From: Geothrix sp. SG200
Lineage (GTDB): Bacteria > Acidobacteriota > Holophagae > Holophagales > Holophagaceae
Reading direction: 5' to 3'
NCBI RefSeq assembly: GCF_022808935.1
Contig: NZ_JAKZFR010000003.1
Location: 62,001-126,000 of the forward strand
Length of the DNA: 64,000 nt
Position numbers and translations under genes: made by a program. The notes beneath the pieces are model-generated. The model ran no database searches, had not been told where the DNA came from, and saw nothing but the letters and a program-made list of their open reading frames with translations. Position 1 is the stretch's first letter; the number at the start of each line of letters is the position of its first letter. Positions 7,150-14,950 of the stretch are shown here, piece by piece.

Positions 7150-8486
7150 TCGTCCTCAAGTTCGGCGGAAGCAGCGTGGCCGACGCGGCCTGCATGCGGC
7201 AGGTGGCGACGCTCGTGAAGGCGGCCCTTCCCCAGTCGCCCCTGGTGGTTCTCTCGGCCATGGGCAAGACCACCAACGGGCTCTTCGATGCCGCCAAGAC
7301 CGCGGAGGCCGGGGACCTGGGCGGCGCCATGGAGCGGCAGCGGAAGCTGATGACCCATCACCGCAAGGCCGCGGAGGACCTCTTCGCGGGGGAGGTGCCC
7401 GAGGCGCTGGATGCGGACCTGACGGAGCTCTTCGGAGAGCTGGAGCTGCTGCTCCGCGGCGTCGCCATGCTGCGCGAGCTGAGCCCCCGCAGCATGGACG
7501 CCATCGCCTCCATCGGCGAGCGGCTGTCCACGCGGATCTTCGCGGCCTTCGTGGACGGCGCCTGGGTGGATGCCCGGACGGTGCTCCGCACCGACGCCAC
7601 CTTCGGCGAGGCCACGCCCCAGCCGGAAGCCATCCGGGCCCTGGCCGAGGCCCATCTGAAGCCCCGCGTGGGGCCCGGCCGCTCCGTCATCACCCAGGGC
7701 TACATCGGCGCCACCGAGGACGGCCTCACCACTACCCTTGGCCGCGGCGGCAGTGACTTCTCGGCCGCACTCTTCGGCGCGGCCCTGGGGGCGGCCGAGG
7801 TCCAGATCTGGACGGACGTGGAAGGCGTGCTCACCTGCGATCCCCGCATCGTCCCCGAGGCCCTGCCCATCCCTGAGCTGAGCTTCGCGGAGGCCGCCGA
7901 GCTGGCGGCCTTCGGCGCCAAGGTGCTCCACCCGGCCACCATCCAGCCCGCCGTGGAAGCGCGCATTCCCGTCACGGTGCGGCACACCCAGAAGCCAGAG
8001 GGCCGCTTCACCACCATCTCCGCCGAGGTCCGCACGGGCCGGCCCATCACGGCCCTGGCCAGCCGCGGCCCCGTGACGGTGCTCACGGTGAGCAGCTCCC
8101 GCATGCTGGCCCAGAGCGGCTTCCTGGCCCGCCTCTTCGAGGTGTTCGGGCGGCGCGGCGTGAGCGTCGACCTGGTGGCCACCGCCGAGGTGAGCGTCTC
8201 CCTCACGGTGGAGGCGGACATGCCCCTGAAGGCCCTCATCAAGGACCTCTCGGCCTTCGCCACGGTGGAGGTGAACGAGAACCGGGCCATCATCGCCGCC
8301 GTGGGCGAGCGCCTCAAGTCCACGCCGGGCCTGGGCGCGCGCCTGCTCTCGGCCCTGGGCGACATCAACGTGGAGATGATCAGCATGGGCGCCAACGAGA
8401 TCAACCTGAGCCTCGTGGTGCGCCGGGAGCAGGGCGACGAGGCCCTGCGCCGCCTCCACAAAGTGCTGGTGGGAGGGGCGCCGTGA
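7146..8486 (+). CDS. lysC: Aspartokinase (monofunctional, with ACT domains)
   Basis: The 446-residue enzyme phosphorylates aspartate, the committed step of the aspartate family pathway. It begins with the kinase motif MIVLKFGGSSV. The region GRGGSDFSAALFGAAL binds substrate, and the last 150 residues (from about GPVTVLTVSSSRML) form tandem ACT domains that usually bind lysine or threonine for feedback control. It overlaps asd and dapB by four bases each. Control therefore probably acts at both the RNA level (riboswitch) and the enzyme level. Confidence 0.95.
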   Translation: MIVLKFGGSSVADAACMRQVATLVKAALPQSPLVVLSAMGKTTNGLFDAAKTAEAGDLGGAMERQRKLMTHHRKAAEDLFAGEVPEALDADLTELFGELELLLRGVAMLRELSPRSMDAIASIGERLSTRIFAAFVDGAWVDARTVLRTDATFGEATPQPEAIRALAEAHLKPRVGPGRSVITQGYIGATEDGLTTTLGRGGSDFSAALFGAALGAAEVQIWTDVEGVLTCDPRIVPEALPIPELSFAEAAELAAFGAKVLHPATIQPAVEARIPVTVRHTQKPEGRFTTISAEVRTGRPITALASRGPVTVLTVSSSRMLAQSGFLARLFEVFGRRGVSVDLVATAEVSVSLTVEADMPLKALIKDLSAFATVEVNENRAIIAAVGERLKSTPGLGARLLSALGDINVEMISMGANEINLSLVVRREQGDEALRRLHKVLVGGAP

Positions 8487-9211
8487 CGCTCCGCCTCGGG
8501 CTCTTCGGGAAGGGCCGCCTGGGCTCGGCCATCGCCGCCGAGGCCGGGCCGGCCCTGGCCTGGCACGCCGGCCGGGGCGAGACCCCGGACGCCGGGGCCG
8601 GCGTGGCCAATGTGGTCATCGATGCCAGTGTGGCCGAGGCCGTGGAGGCGCACCTGGCCTGGGCCCTGGAGACAGGCACGGACCTGGTGATCGGCACCAC
8701 CGGCTGGTCCATGCCCGATCTCGAGGCCCGGGTCGCCGGCCGAATCGGCGTGCTGACCGCCTCGAACTTCTCCCTGGCGGTGGCCCTGATGGCCCGGATG
8801 GCCACCGTGCTGGGCCGCTTCGCCGCCCTGGATCCCGCCCGGGATCCCTACCTGGCGGAGCATCACCACCGCCTCAAGGCCGATGCGCCGTCGGGTACCG
8901 CCAAGACCCTGGCGGCGGCCCTGATGGCCGGCTGCCCCCGCAAGACCGAGTGGACCCTTGGCGCCCCGGCGGCCCACCAGCTGAGCCTGGGCGTGGTGCG
9001 GGCCGGCGCCGAGTTCGGCACACACACCGTGGGCCTGGACGCCCCGGCCGAGGTGCTGGAGCTCACGCACCGGGCCCGCTCCCGCGTACCCTTCGCGCAG
9101 GGCGCCCTGGCGGCCGCCCAGTGGCTCCATGGCCGCAAGGGCGTCTTCACCATGGACGACCTCGCCGCCGATCTGCTCGACCCCCTCTTTGTGTTTGGAG
9201 ACAGACCATGA
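8483..9211 (+). CDS. dapB: 4-hydroxy-tetrahydrodipicolinate reductase
   Basis: The 242-residue enzyme reduces hydroxy-tetrahydrodipicolinate to tetrahydrodipicolinate with NAD(P)H. It has a short nucleotide-binding start (LRLGLFGKGRLGSAIA), the loop GTTGWS, the ASNFSLAVALM stretch, the catalytic EHHHRLKADAPSGTA segment and the late AGAEFGTHTVGL motif. It is somewhat shorter than the usual 260-270 residues, mainly in the N-terminal domain. It overlaps lysC and dapA by ATGA. Confidence 0.93.
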   Translation: MTLRLGLFGKGRLGSAIAAEAGPALAWHAGRGETPDAGAGVANVVIDASVAEAVEAHLAWALETGTDLVIGTTGWSMPDLEARVAGRIGVLTASNFSLAVALMARMATVLGRFAALDPARDPYLAEHHHRLKADAPSGTAKTLAAALMAGCPRKTEWTLGAPAAHQLSLGVVRAGAEFGTHTVGLDAPAEVLELTHRARSRVPFAQGALAAAQWLHGRKGVFTMDDLAADLLDPLFVFGDRP

Positions 9212-10110
9212 CCCTCGACCTCTCCGGCCTTGCCGTCGCCCTGGCCACGCCGTTCACGGCCTCGGGCGAGGTGGACCTGCCCGCCTACCGCAAGCTGGTG
9301 CGCCACGTGGCGGCCGGCGGCGCGGACTTCCTCGTGCCCCTGGGCTCCACGGGCGAGGCCGCCACCATCCTCGACGCCGAGCGGGACGCCATCATCTCGG
9401 CCTGCCTCGAGGAGGCCGGGGGCCGCCCGGTGGTGGTGGGCACGGGCCACAACGCCACGCGCCAGGCCGCGGCGATGACGAAGCGGGCCCAGGCTCTCGG
9501 CGCCCAGGGGGCCCTGGTGGTGACGCCCTACTACAACAAGCCCACGCCGGACGGCCTCGTGGCCCACTTCGCCGCCGTGGCCGAGGCTGCGCCAGGGCTG
9601 CCGATCATCGCCTACAACGTGCCGGGCCGCACCGGGCTGAACGTGACTCCGCCGGTTCTGGCGCGCCTCTGGGAGAACCCCCAAGTGGTGGCCGTGAAGG
9701 AGAGCAGCGGCAACCTGGCGCAGATCGCGGAAATCGTCCGCCAGCTGCCCAAGGGGAAGGTCCTGCTGTCGGGCGACGACAACCTGGCCGTGGCCTCCAT
9801 CGCCGTGGGGGCCTCGGGCCTGATCTCGGTGCTTGGGAACGCGCTGCCCCGGGAGACCGCGGCCCTGGTCGCCGCCGCCCGTCGGGGGGATCGCAAGGAG
9901 GCCCTCCGCCTCCACCAGCAGCTGCTGCCCCTCATGGACGCCCTGTTCCTCGAGAGCAACCCCATCCCGCTGAAGGCCGCCCTCCGCATGCTGGGCCTCT
10001 GCGGGGAAGGCCTGCGCCTGCCCCTGGTCCCCGCCGTCGCCGCCACGCGCACCCGCCTGGCCGAGGCCCTCTGCCTCTCCACCGAGGGCACCTTCCCCGG
10101 AGTGATCTGA
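9208..10110 (+). CDS. dapA: 4-hydroxy-tetrahydrodipicolinate synthase
   Basis: The 300-residue TIM-barrel aldolase condenses pyruvate with aspartate semialdehyde. Key elements are the GSTGEAATI loop, the tyrosine motif TPYYNKP, the PGRTG loop, and the Schiff-base lysine in VVAVKESSGN. The ATG overlapping the dapB stop is chosen because it gives the family N-terminus (LSGLAVALATPF). An upstream in-frame extension is the shadow of dapB. The dapD ATG overlaps its stop (TGATG). Confidence 0.95.
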   Translation: MTLDLSGLAVALATPFTASGEVDLPAYRKLVRHVAAGGADFLVPLGSTGEAATILDAERDAIISACLEEAGGRPVVVGTGHNATRQAAAMTKRAQALGAQGALVVTPYYNKPTPDGLVAHFAAVAEAAPGLPIIAYNVPGRTGLNVTPPVLARLWENPQVVAVKESSGNLAQIAEIVRQLPKGKVLLSGDDNLAVASIAVGASGLISVLGNALPRETAALVAAARRGDRKEALRLHQQLLPLMDALFLESNPIPLKAALRMLGLCGEGLRLPLVPAVAATRTRLAEALCLSTEGTFPGVI

Positions 10111-10931
10111 TGGTCGTCGACCTCGGTACCATCCACCGCTTCTTCAGCCGGCCCCCCGAGGACCTGGCCGCCGATCCCGAAGCGCCGGCCATGCACCAGG
10201 TGCTTCTCTCCGCCCTGGAGAGCGGGATCGTGCGGGCCGCCGAGCAGCAGCCCGACGGCAGCTGGCAGGCCAACCCCTGGGTGAAGCAGGCCATCCTCTG
10301 CGGCTTCCGCCGGACGAACATCGTGGAGATGCCCGGGCCCGGCTTTCCCATGTTCGACAAGACCGCCTATCCGGCCCGCCACTTCGGGTTGGAGGACGGC
10401 GTGCGACTCGTGCCCGGTGGCTCCTCCGTGCGGCGCGGCGCCCACATCGCCAAGGGCGTGGTGATCATGCCGCCGGCCTATGTGAACGTGGGCGCCTTCG
10501 TGGACGAGGGCACCATGGTGGACAGCCACGCCCTGGTGGGCAGCTGTGCCCAGATTGGCAAGCGGGTGCACCTCAGCGCCGCCGCCCAGATCGGGGGCGT
10601 GCTGGAGCCCGCGGGCGCCCGGCCCGTGGTGGTGGAAGACGACGCCTTCGTGGGCGGCCTCGTGGGCCTCTTCGAGGGCATCGTCGTGCGGAAGCGGGCT
10701 GTCCTGGCCTCGGGCGTGGTCATCACCGGCAGCACGGTGATCTACGACCTGGTGCATGGCCGCGAGCTGCGCCAGGAGGTGCCGGAAGGCGCCGTGGTGG
10801 TGCCGGGTTCGCGCCCGGCCTCGGGCGACTATGCCAAGGCTCACGGACTCCAGGTATCGGCCCCCTGTATCGTGAAGTACCGCGACGACAGGACCGACGC
10901 GGCCACCGCCCTGGAACGGGCGCTGAGGTAG
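10110..10931 (+). CDS. dapD: 2,3,4,5-tetrahydrodipicolinate N-succinyltransferase
   Basis: The 273-residue enzyme transfers succinate from succinyl-CoA to tetrahydrodipicolinate. The C-terminal half shows the left-handed beta-helix hexapeptide pattern (GAHIAKGVVIMPPAYVNVGA, GTMVDSHALVGSCAQIGKRV) and the substrate-site residues around GGVLEP and DDAFVGG. Its presence decides that this organism uses the succinylase branch rather than the direct LL-DAP aminotransferase route. The start is coupled to dapA by TGATG. Confidence 0.96.
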   Translation: MVVDLGTIHRFFSRPPEDLAADPEAPAMHQVLLSALESGIVRAAEQQPDGSWQANPWVKQAILCGFRRTNIVEMPGPGFPMFDKTAYPARHFGLEDGVRLVPGGSSVRRGAHIAKGVVIMPPAYVNVGAFVDEGTMVDSHALVGSCAQIGKRVHLSAAAQIGGVLEPAGARPVVVEDDAFVGGLVGLFEGIVVRKRAVLASGVVITGSTVIYDLVHGRELRQEVPEGAVVVPGSRPASGDYAKAHGLQVSAPCIVKYRDDRTDAATALERALR

Positions 10932-10959
10932 CCCCAGTCCGGCCCGACCGAGAGAAGCC

Positions 10960-12075
10960 ATGAAGCCCGCCTCCCGCCTATCCCTGCTGAAGCCCTCGCC
11001 CATCCGAGCCATCACGGACGGCACGCCGCCCGGGGCCATCCCCCTGGGCCTGGGCGAGCCCACCTGGGACCTGCCCGAGGTGGGCCGGAAGGCCCTGCTG
11101 CGCAACCCAGGTCCCTGTCCCTACGTGCCGCACGTGGGCCTGCTCGACCTGCGGAAGGCCGTGGCCGCCTTCCACGGCGCCCACGTGGACGAGGTGCTCA
11201 TCACCACCGGCTCCCAGGGGGCGCTGTTCTCCCTCTTCCAGGCCTGGGTGGATCCAAGGACGAAGGTGCTGGTGCCCGATCCCGGCTTCGTGGCCTACCC
11301 GGCCCTGGCCCTCATGGCGGGCGCCGAGGTCGTGCCCTATCCGCTGTCGAAGGACCGGTTTCGGCTCGATGCGGACGCGCTGATCCGCACCCTGGACGCC
11401 ACACCGGACGTGTCCGCCGTGATCCTCAACCTGCCCTCCAACCCCACGGGGGGCGGCGGGAGCCTGGAGGCGCTCAAGCGCGTGGCCGACGCCTGCCTCG
11501 CCCGTGGCGTGCTGCTCATCTCCGATGAGGTGTACCGCGACTTGCACTTCGGCACCCGCTGCCCCAGCCTGCGGGACGTCACCGACCGCGGCGTGGTGAC
11601 CAGCTCCGTGAGCAAGGGCTGGGGCGCCCCGGGCCTGCGCGTGGGCTGGGCTGTGGGCGATCCCGCCTGGCTGGTGCCGGCCCGCACGGTGCACGGCTAT
11701 GCGGTGACGGGCACGGCCACGCCCGCCCAGTGGGCGGCGCTGGCGCTGATCGAGCACTCGGACAGCGTGCTGGCCGAGGCCCGGGCCGCCGTGGGTGAGC
11801 GCTGGGAGGCTCTGGCCGCGGCTCTTCACGAGGAACTGGGCCAGACGCCGGCCCCGCCGGACGGCACCTTCTACCACTTCATGGCCCTGCCCGAGGCCGC
11901 GCATGCGGATCCCGTGGCCTTCTGCCTGAGGCTGCGCGACGAGGCCAAGGTGGTGCTCATCCCCGGCCTGGCCTTCGGCGAAGGCGGCCGCGGCCACGCC
12001 CGCCTCAGCTTCGCCGCCACCCCCGAGCAGCTGCGAGAGGGCGTGCGGCGGCTGGCGCCGTACTGGAAGAACTGA
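10960..12075 (+). CDS. dapC: PLP aminotransferase, probable N-succinyldiaminopimelate aminotransferase
   Basis: The 371-residue class I/II aminotransferase has the PLP lysine in SSVSKGWGAPGLRVGW. It also has the cofactor-contact motifs LNLPSNPTGG and ISDEVYRDLHF and a C-terminal arginine in ARLSFAA. Family enzymes act on many amino acids. Its place between dapD and lysA supports amination of N-succinyl-2-amino-6-ketopimelate with glutamate. The gap of 28 bases after dapD contains GAGAGAAG as a ribosome binding site. Confidence 0.85.
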   Translation: MKPASRLSLLKPSPIRAITDGTPPGAIPLGLGEPTWDLPEVGRKALLRNPGPCPYVPHVGLLDLRKAVAAFHGAHVDEVLITTGSQGALFSLFQAWVDPRTKVLVPDPGFVAYPALALMAGAEVVPYPLSKDRFRLDADALIRTLDATPDVSAVILNLPSNPTGGGGSLEALKRVADACLARGVLLISDEVYRDLHFGTRCPSLRDVTDRGVVTSSVSKGWGAPGLRVGWAVGDPAWLVPARTVHGYAVTGTATPAQWAALALIEHSDSVLAEARAAVGERWEALAAALHEELGQTPAPPDGTFYHFMALPEAAHADPVAFCLRLRDEAKVVLIPGLAFGEGGRGHARLSFAATPEQLREGVRRLAPYWKN

Positions 12076-12094
12076 TCCGCGGTTAGAGGCCCAT

Positions 12095-13282
12095 ATGCTT
12101 TTTGCCTTCGACGATGCCCGGTGCCGATCCCTCGCGGAGGCCCACGGCACGCCCTGCTTCGCCTACTCCGCCGCCGTCGCGGCGGAACAATTCACCACGC
12201 TGCGTGGGGTGCTGCCCCCGCGGGTGCGCCTCGCTTATGCGGTGAAGGCCAACCCGCACCCGGGGCTGCTGGCGTGTTTCGCGGCCCTGGGCGCCAGCTT
12301 CGACTGCGCGTCCATCGGGGAACTGGCGCGGGTGGAGGCGCTGGACCTGGCGGCGGGCCGCACCTTCTTCGCGGGGCCGGGCAAGCGGGAGGTGGAACTT
12401 CGAAAGGCCCTGGAGATGGGGGTGCGGGTGCAGGCCGAGGGCTTCGAGGACCTGGCCCGGATCGACGCCCTGGCCACCCGCGAGACGGCCGTGAATCTGC
12501 GCGTGCATCCCGCCTTCGACCTCGACGAGGGCAACCGCATCATCGGCGGCACGGGGCCTTCGGCCTTCGGCGTGGACGAAGAGGACGTGCCGGTCCTGCT
12601 CGAGAAGGCCGCGGGGCTGGCGAACGTGCGCATCAAGGGTCTGCATGTCTTCGCCGCCAGCAACCAGCGGGATGCCGCCAAGCTGAAGGCCATCCACGGC
12701 GCGGTGCTGGACCTGGCGAAGCGCCTGCATGAGGCCCACGGGCTCGCCTTCGAGCAGATCGACCTGGGGGGCGGCCTGGGCGTGCCCTACGCCTCCGATG
12801 AAGCGCCCCTGGACCTGGCGACTTTCGGACAAGGGCTGTCCGATTTGCTGGCGCGGCATGCCTGGTTCAAGGGCGAGCTGATCCTGGAGCCCGGCCGCTT
12901 CCTGGCTGGCCCCTGCGGCGTCTACCTGGCCCGGGTGGTGCGCCTCAAGGAGAGCCGGGGCACGCGCTTCGCCATCCTGGAGGGCGGCATCAACCACCTC
13001 ATCCGGCCCCTGCTCACAGGCCAGCCGTTTCCGGTGAAGGCCGTGGGGAAGGGCGCGGAGAAGGGCGCGGAGAAGGGCTCGGGGAAGGCCGGGGGGACCG
13101 TGTCCTACACCCTGGCTGGTCCCCTCTGCACGAGCCTGGACCGCCTGGGCGAGGTGCGCCTGCCGGAGCTGGCGGCCGGAGACCTGCTCGCCTTTGGCAC
13201 CGCCGGCGCGTACGGCCTGAACGAGGGCATGACCCACTTCCTCAGCCACCCTGTGCCGCCGGAGGTCTGGGTGGCGGGCTGA
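12095..13282 (+). CDS. lysA: Diaminopimelate decarboxylase
   Basis: The 395-residue PLP enzyme converts meso-diaminopimelate to lysine, the last pathway step. The PLP lysine is in AYAVKANPHP. The glycine-rich phosphate loop is DLGGGLGVPY, and the partner-subunit region has EPGRFLAGPCG and CTSLDR. An unusual low-complexity insertion, roughly KGAEKGAEKGSGK near residue 315, replaces part of the C-terminal barrel loop and is encoded by short tandem repeats (aagggcgcggag). It is the last gene of the riboswitch-led operon. Confidence 0.94.
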   Translation: MLFAFDDARCRSLAEAHGTPCFAYSAAVAAEQFTTLRGVLPPRVRLAYAVKANPHPGLLACFAALGASFDCASIGELARVEALDLAAGRTFFAGPGKREVELRKALEMGVRVQAEGFEDLARIDALATRETAVNLRVHPAFDLDEGNRIIGGTGPSAFGVDEEDVPVLLEKAAGLANVRIKGLHVFAASNQRDAAKLKAIHGAVLDLAKRLHEAHGLAFEQIDLGGGLGVPYASDEAPLDLATFGQGLSDLLARHAWFKGELILEPGRFLAGPCGVYLARVVRLKESRGTRFAILEGGINHLIRPLLTGQPFPVKAVGKGAEKGAEKGSGKAGGTVSYTLAGPLCTSLDRLGEVRLPELAAGDLLAFGTAGAYGLNEGMTHFLSHPVPPEVWVAG

Positions 13283-13344
13283 TCCCCGCAAGATCCGGGT
13301 GGGAACGGAGCGCCCCCGGACCCACCCTGGCAGGGGAGGTCCCC

Positions 13345-14181
13345 ATGGCCAGCAGCGACTACAGCCGGGTGGAGCGGGCCATCCGCTTCCTCGCCGATCA
13401 CGCGGAGGAGCAGCCGAGCCTGGAGCGGGTGGCGGAGGAGGTGGGCCTCAGCCCCTTCCACTTCCAGCGGCTCTTCCAGCGGTGGGCCGGGGTGAGCCCC
13501 AAGCGCTTCCTCCAGGTCCTGACCCTGGCAGAGGCCAAGCGCATGCTCGCCGAGTCCCGGAGCCTGCTCGAGGTGAGCCACGCGGTGGGCCTCTCGGGCC
13601 CGGGCCGCCTGCACGACCTCTTCCTCCGCCTGGAGCGGATGACCCCCGGGGAGTACAAGGCCCAGGCCGGGGGCCTCACGATCCGCTGGGGGGTGGCGGA
13701 GACGTCCTTCGGCCCGGCCCTCTTCGCGGCCCTGGACCGGGGCCTCTGCGGTCTGGCCTTCCTCCAGGACGAGGGGCTGGACGGCGCCCTGGCCGAGCTC
13801 CGGGCGCGCTGGCCGGGGGCGCGCCTGGAACGGGGGGAGGCCCTCATCCGTCTCTATGCGGAGGCCTTCGAGGCCCGCATGCGGAATGGCGTGGGCCAGC
13901 CCCTCAGCCTCGTTCTCAAGGGCACGCCCTTCCAGCTCCGGACGTGGGAGGCCCTGCTCCGGATCCCACCGGGCCAGGCCGTGTCGTACCGCGACCTGGC
14001 CACCCTGTCCGGGGCCCCAGGCGCCATGCGCGCCGTGGGCACGGCCGTGGGGCAGAATCCCATCGCCTGGCTCATCCCCTGCCACCGCGTGATCCAGGCC
14101 ACCGGAGCCCTGGGCCGGTACCACTGGGGCGCCCCGCGCAAGCAGGCCATCCTCGCCTTTGAGCGGGCGAGGACGGCCTGA
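13345..14181 (+). CDS. Ada-like protein: AraC domain fused to O6-methylguanine-DNA methyltransferase
   Basis: The 278-residue protein joins an AraC-type double helix-turn-helix (residues about 7-105, including GVSPKRFLQVLTLAEAKRML) to an alkylguanine-DNA alkyltransferase domain with the acceptor cysteine in PCHRVIQ. It repairs O6-alkylguanine by suicidal transfer and may act as a transcription factor. Unlike E. coli Ada it lacks the N-terminal zinc domain whose methylated cysteine triggers activation, so methylation control must differ or be lost. GGGGAGG precedes the ATG. It is convergent with the flavin reductase. Confidence 0.9.
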   Translation: MASSDYSRVERAIRFLADHAEEQPSLERVAEEVGLSPFHFQRLFQRWAGVSPKRFLQVLTLAEAKRMLAESRSLLEVSHAVGLSGPGRLHDLFLRLERMTPGEYKAQAGGLTIRWGVAETSFGPALFAALDRGLCGLAFLQDEGLDGALAELRARWPGARLERGEALIRLYAEAFEARMRNGVGQPLSLVLKGTPFQLRTWEALLRIPPGQAVSYRDLATLSGAPGAMRAVGTAVGQNPIAWLIPCHRVIQATGALGRYHWGAPRKQAILAFERARTA

Positions 14182-14212
14182 AGGCTTCCCGGACCCCTGC
14201 CGAGCCGAGGCC

Positions 14213-14842
14213 TCAGGAGGCCACCGGCGGGCGCCAGGCCCGGGCCAGCCGGGAGGGCAGGAGGGGCGTCCCGCCCAGGCCGAAGAAATCGCAGAAGCTC
14301 ATGATCAGGGGCTGCCAGAGCTGGGGGTCGATGTAGTCCCCTTCCCGCGGCATCATCAGGGCCTCGTCGATGTGGACGCGGATGACCTGGGTCTCGATGG
14401 CGGCCAGGTGGCTATCCTCGCTGCCGATCGGGTGGATGCCGCGGACCCGGGCCTCCAGGTGGACGGGGCACTCCAGGGCCCTCGGCGGCTTCACCAGGTC
14501 CGCGGGGACCGGGGTGAGGCCCGCGGCCTCGAATTTCCGTGGCTCGTGCCGGTAGCCCATGGCGGCCTTGTAGGGCGGCACCGGGTCGCTCCCCGTGAGG
14601 AGCGCCAGGCGATCCACGGCGGCCACCAGCGCCGGGGAAGGCAGGTTGAGGACACACTCTCCCTCGCGGGCGAGGTTCTCCACGGTCCGCGACCGGCTGC
14701 TCATCCCCAGCAGGCAGGTGTCCCCCAGCCACCAGGCCGAGGACATGGGCGCCAGGTTGGGCGAGCCATCGGGGTTCAGCGTGCTGATGAGGACCACCGG
14801 GGTCCCGAAGTACAGCATCTTTGGACGGACGACCTTGTGCAT
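14213..14842 (-). CDS. Flavin reductase family protein
   Basis: The 209-residue protein resembles the flavin reductase-like, FMN-binding split-barrel family: an N-terminal PVVLISTLNPDGSPNLAPMSSAWWLG segment followed by RTVENLAREGECVLNLPS. Such proteins bind FMN and often supply reduced flavin or act as oxidoreductases; the substrate is not predictable. The ribosome binding site GGGAGG lies six bases before the ATG and is complementary to a CCTCCC just upstream, so it can be masked in a hairpin. Confidence 0.82.
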   Translation of the reverse strand: MHKVVRPKMLYFGTPVVLISTLNPDGSPNLAPMSSAWWLGDTCLLGMSSRSRTVENLAREGECVLNLPSPALVAAVDRLALLTGSDPVPPYKAAMGYRHEPRKFEAAGLTPVPADLVKPPRALECPVHLEARVRGIHPIGSEDSHLAAIETQVIRVHIDEALMMPREGDYIDPQLWQPLIMSFCDFFGLGGTPLLPSRLARAWRPPVAS

Positions 14843-14848
14843 GGCCCA

Positions 14849-14864
14849 CCTCCCGGGCGGGAGG
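14849..14864 (-). promoter_or_regulatory. Hairpin covering the flavin reductase ribosome binding site
   Basis: On the minus strand CCTCCC-GCCC-GGGAGG forms a six-base stem with a four-base loop. The 3' arm is the ribosome binding site of the flavin reductase gene. It could reduce or regulate translation. In 70% G+C DNA such a pairing can also arise by chance. Confidence 0.35.
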
Positions 14865-14950
14865 CGTCGGGCGCTCCCGTGGGCCCAGCATCCGGCGCGC
14901 AGGCGCCCCCGGGCGACCCGGTTCTTGCCGTGATGTGCCGGCGGGGCTGT

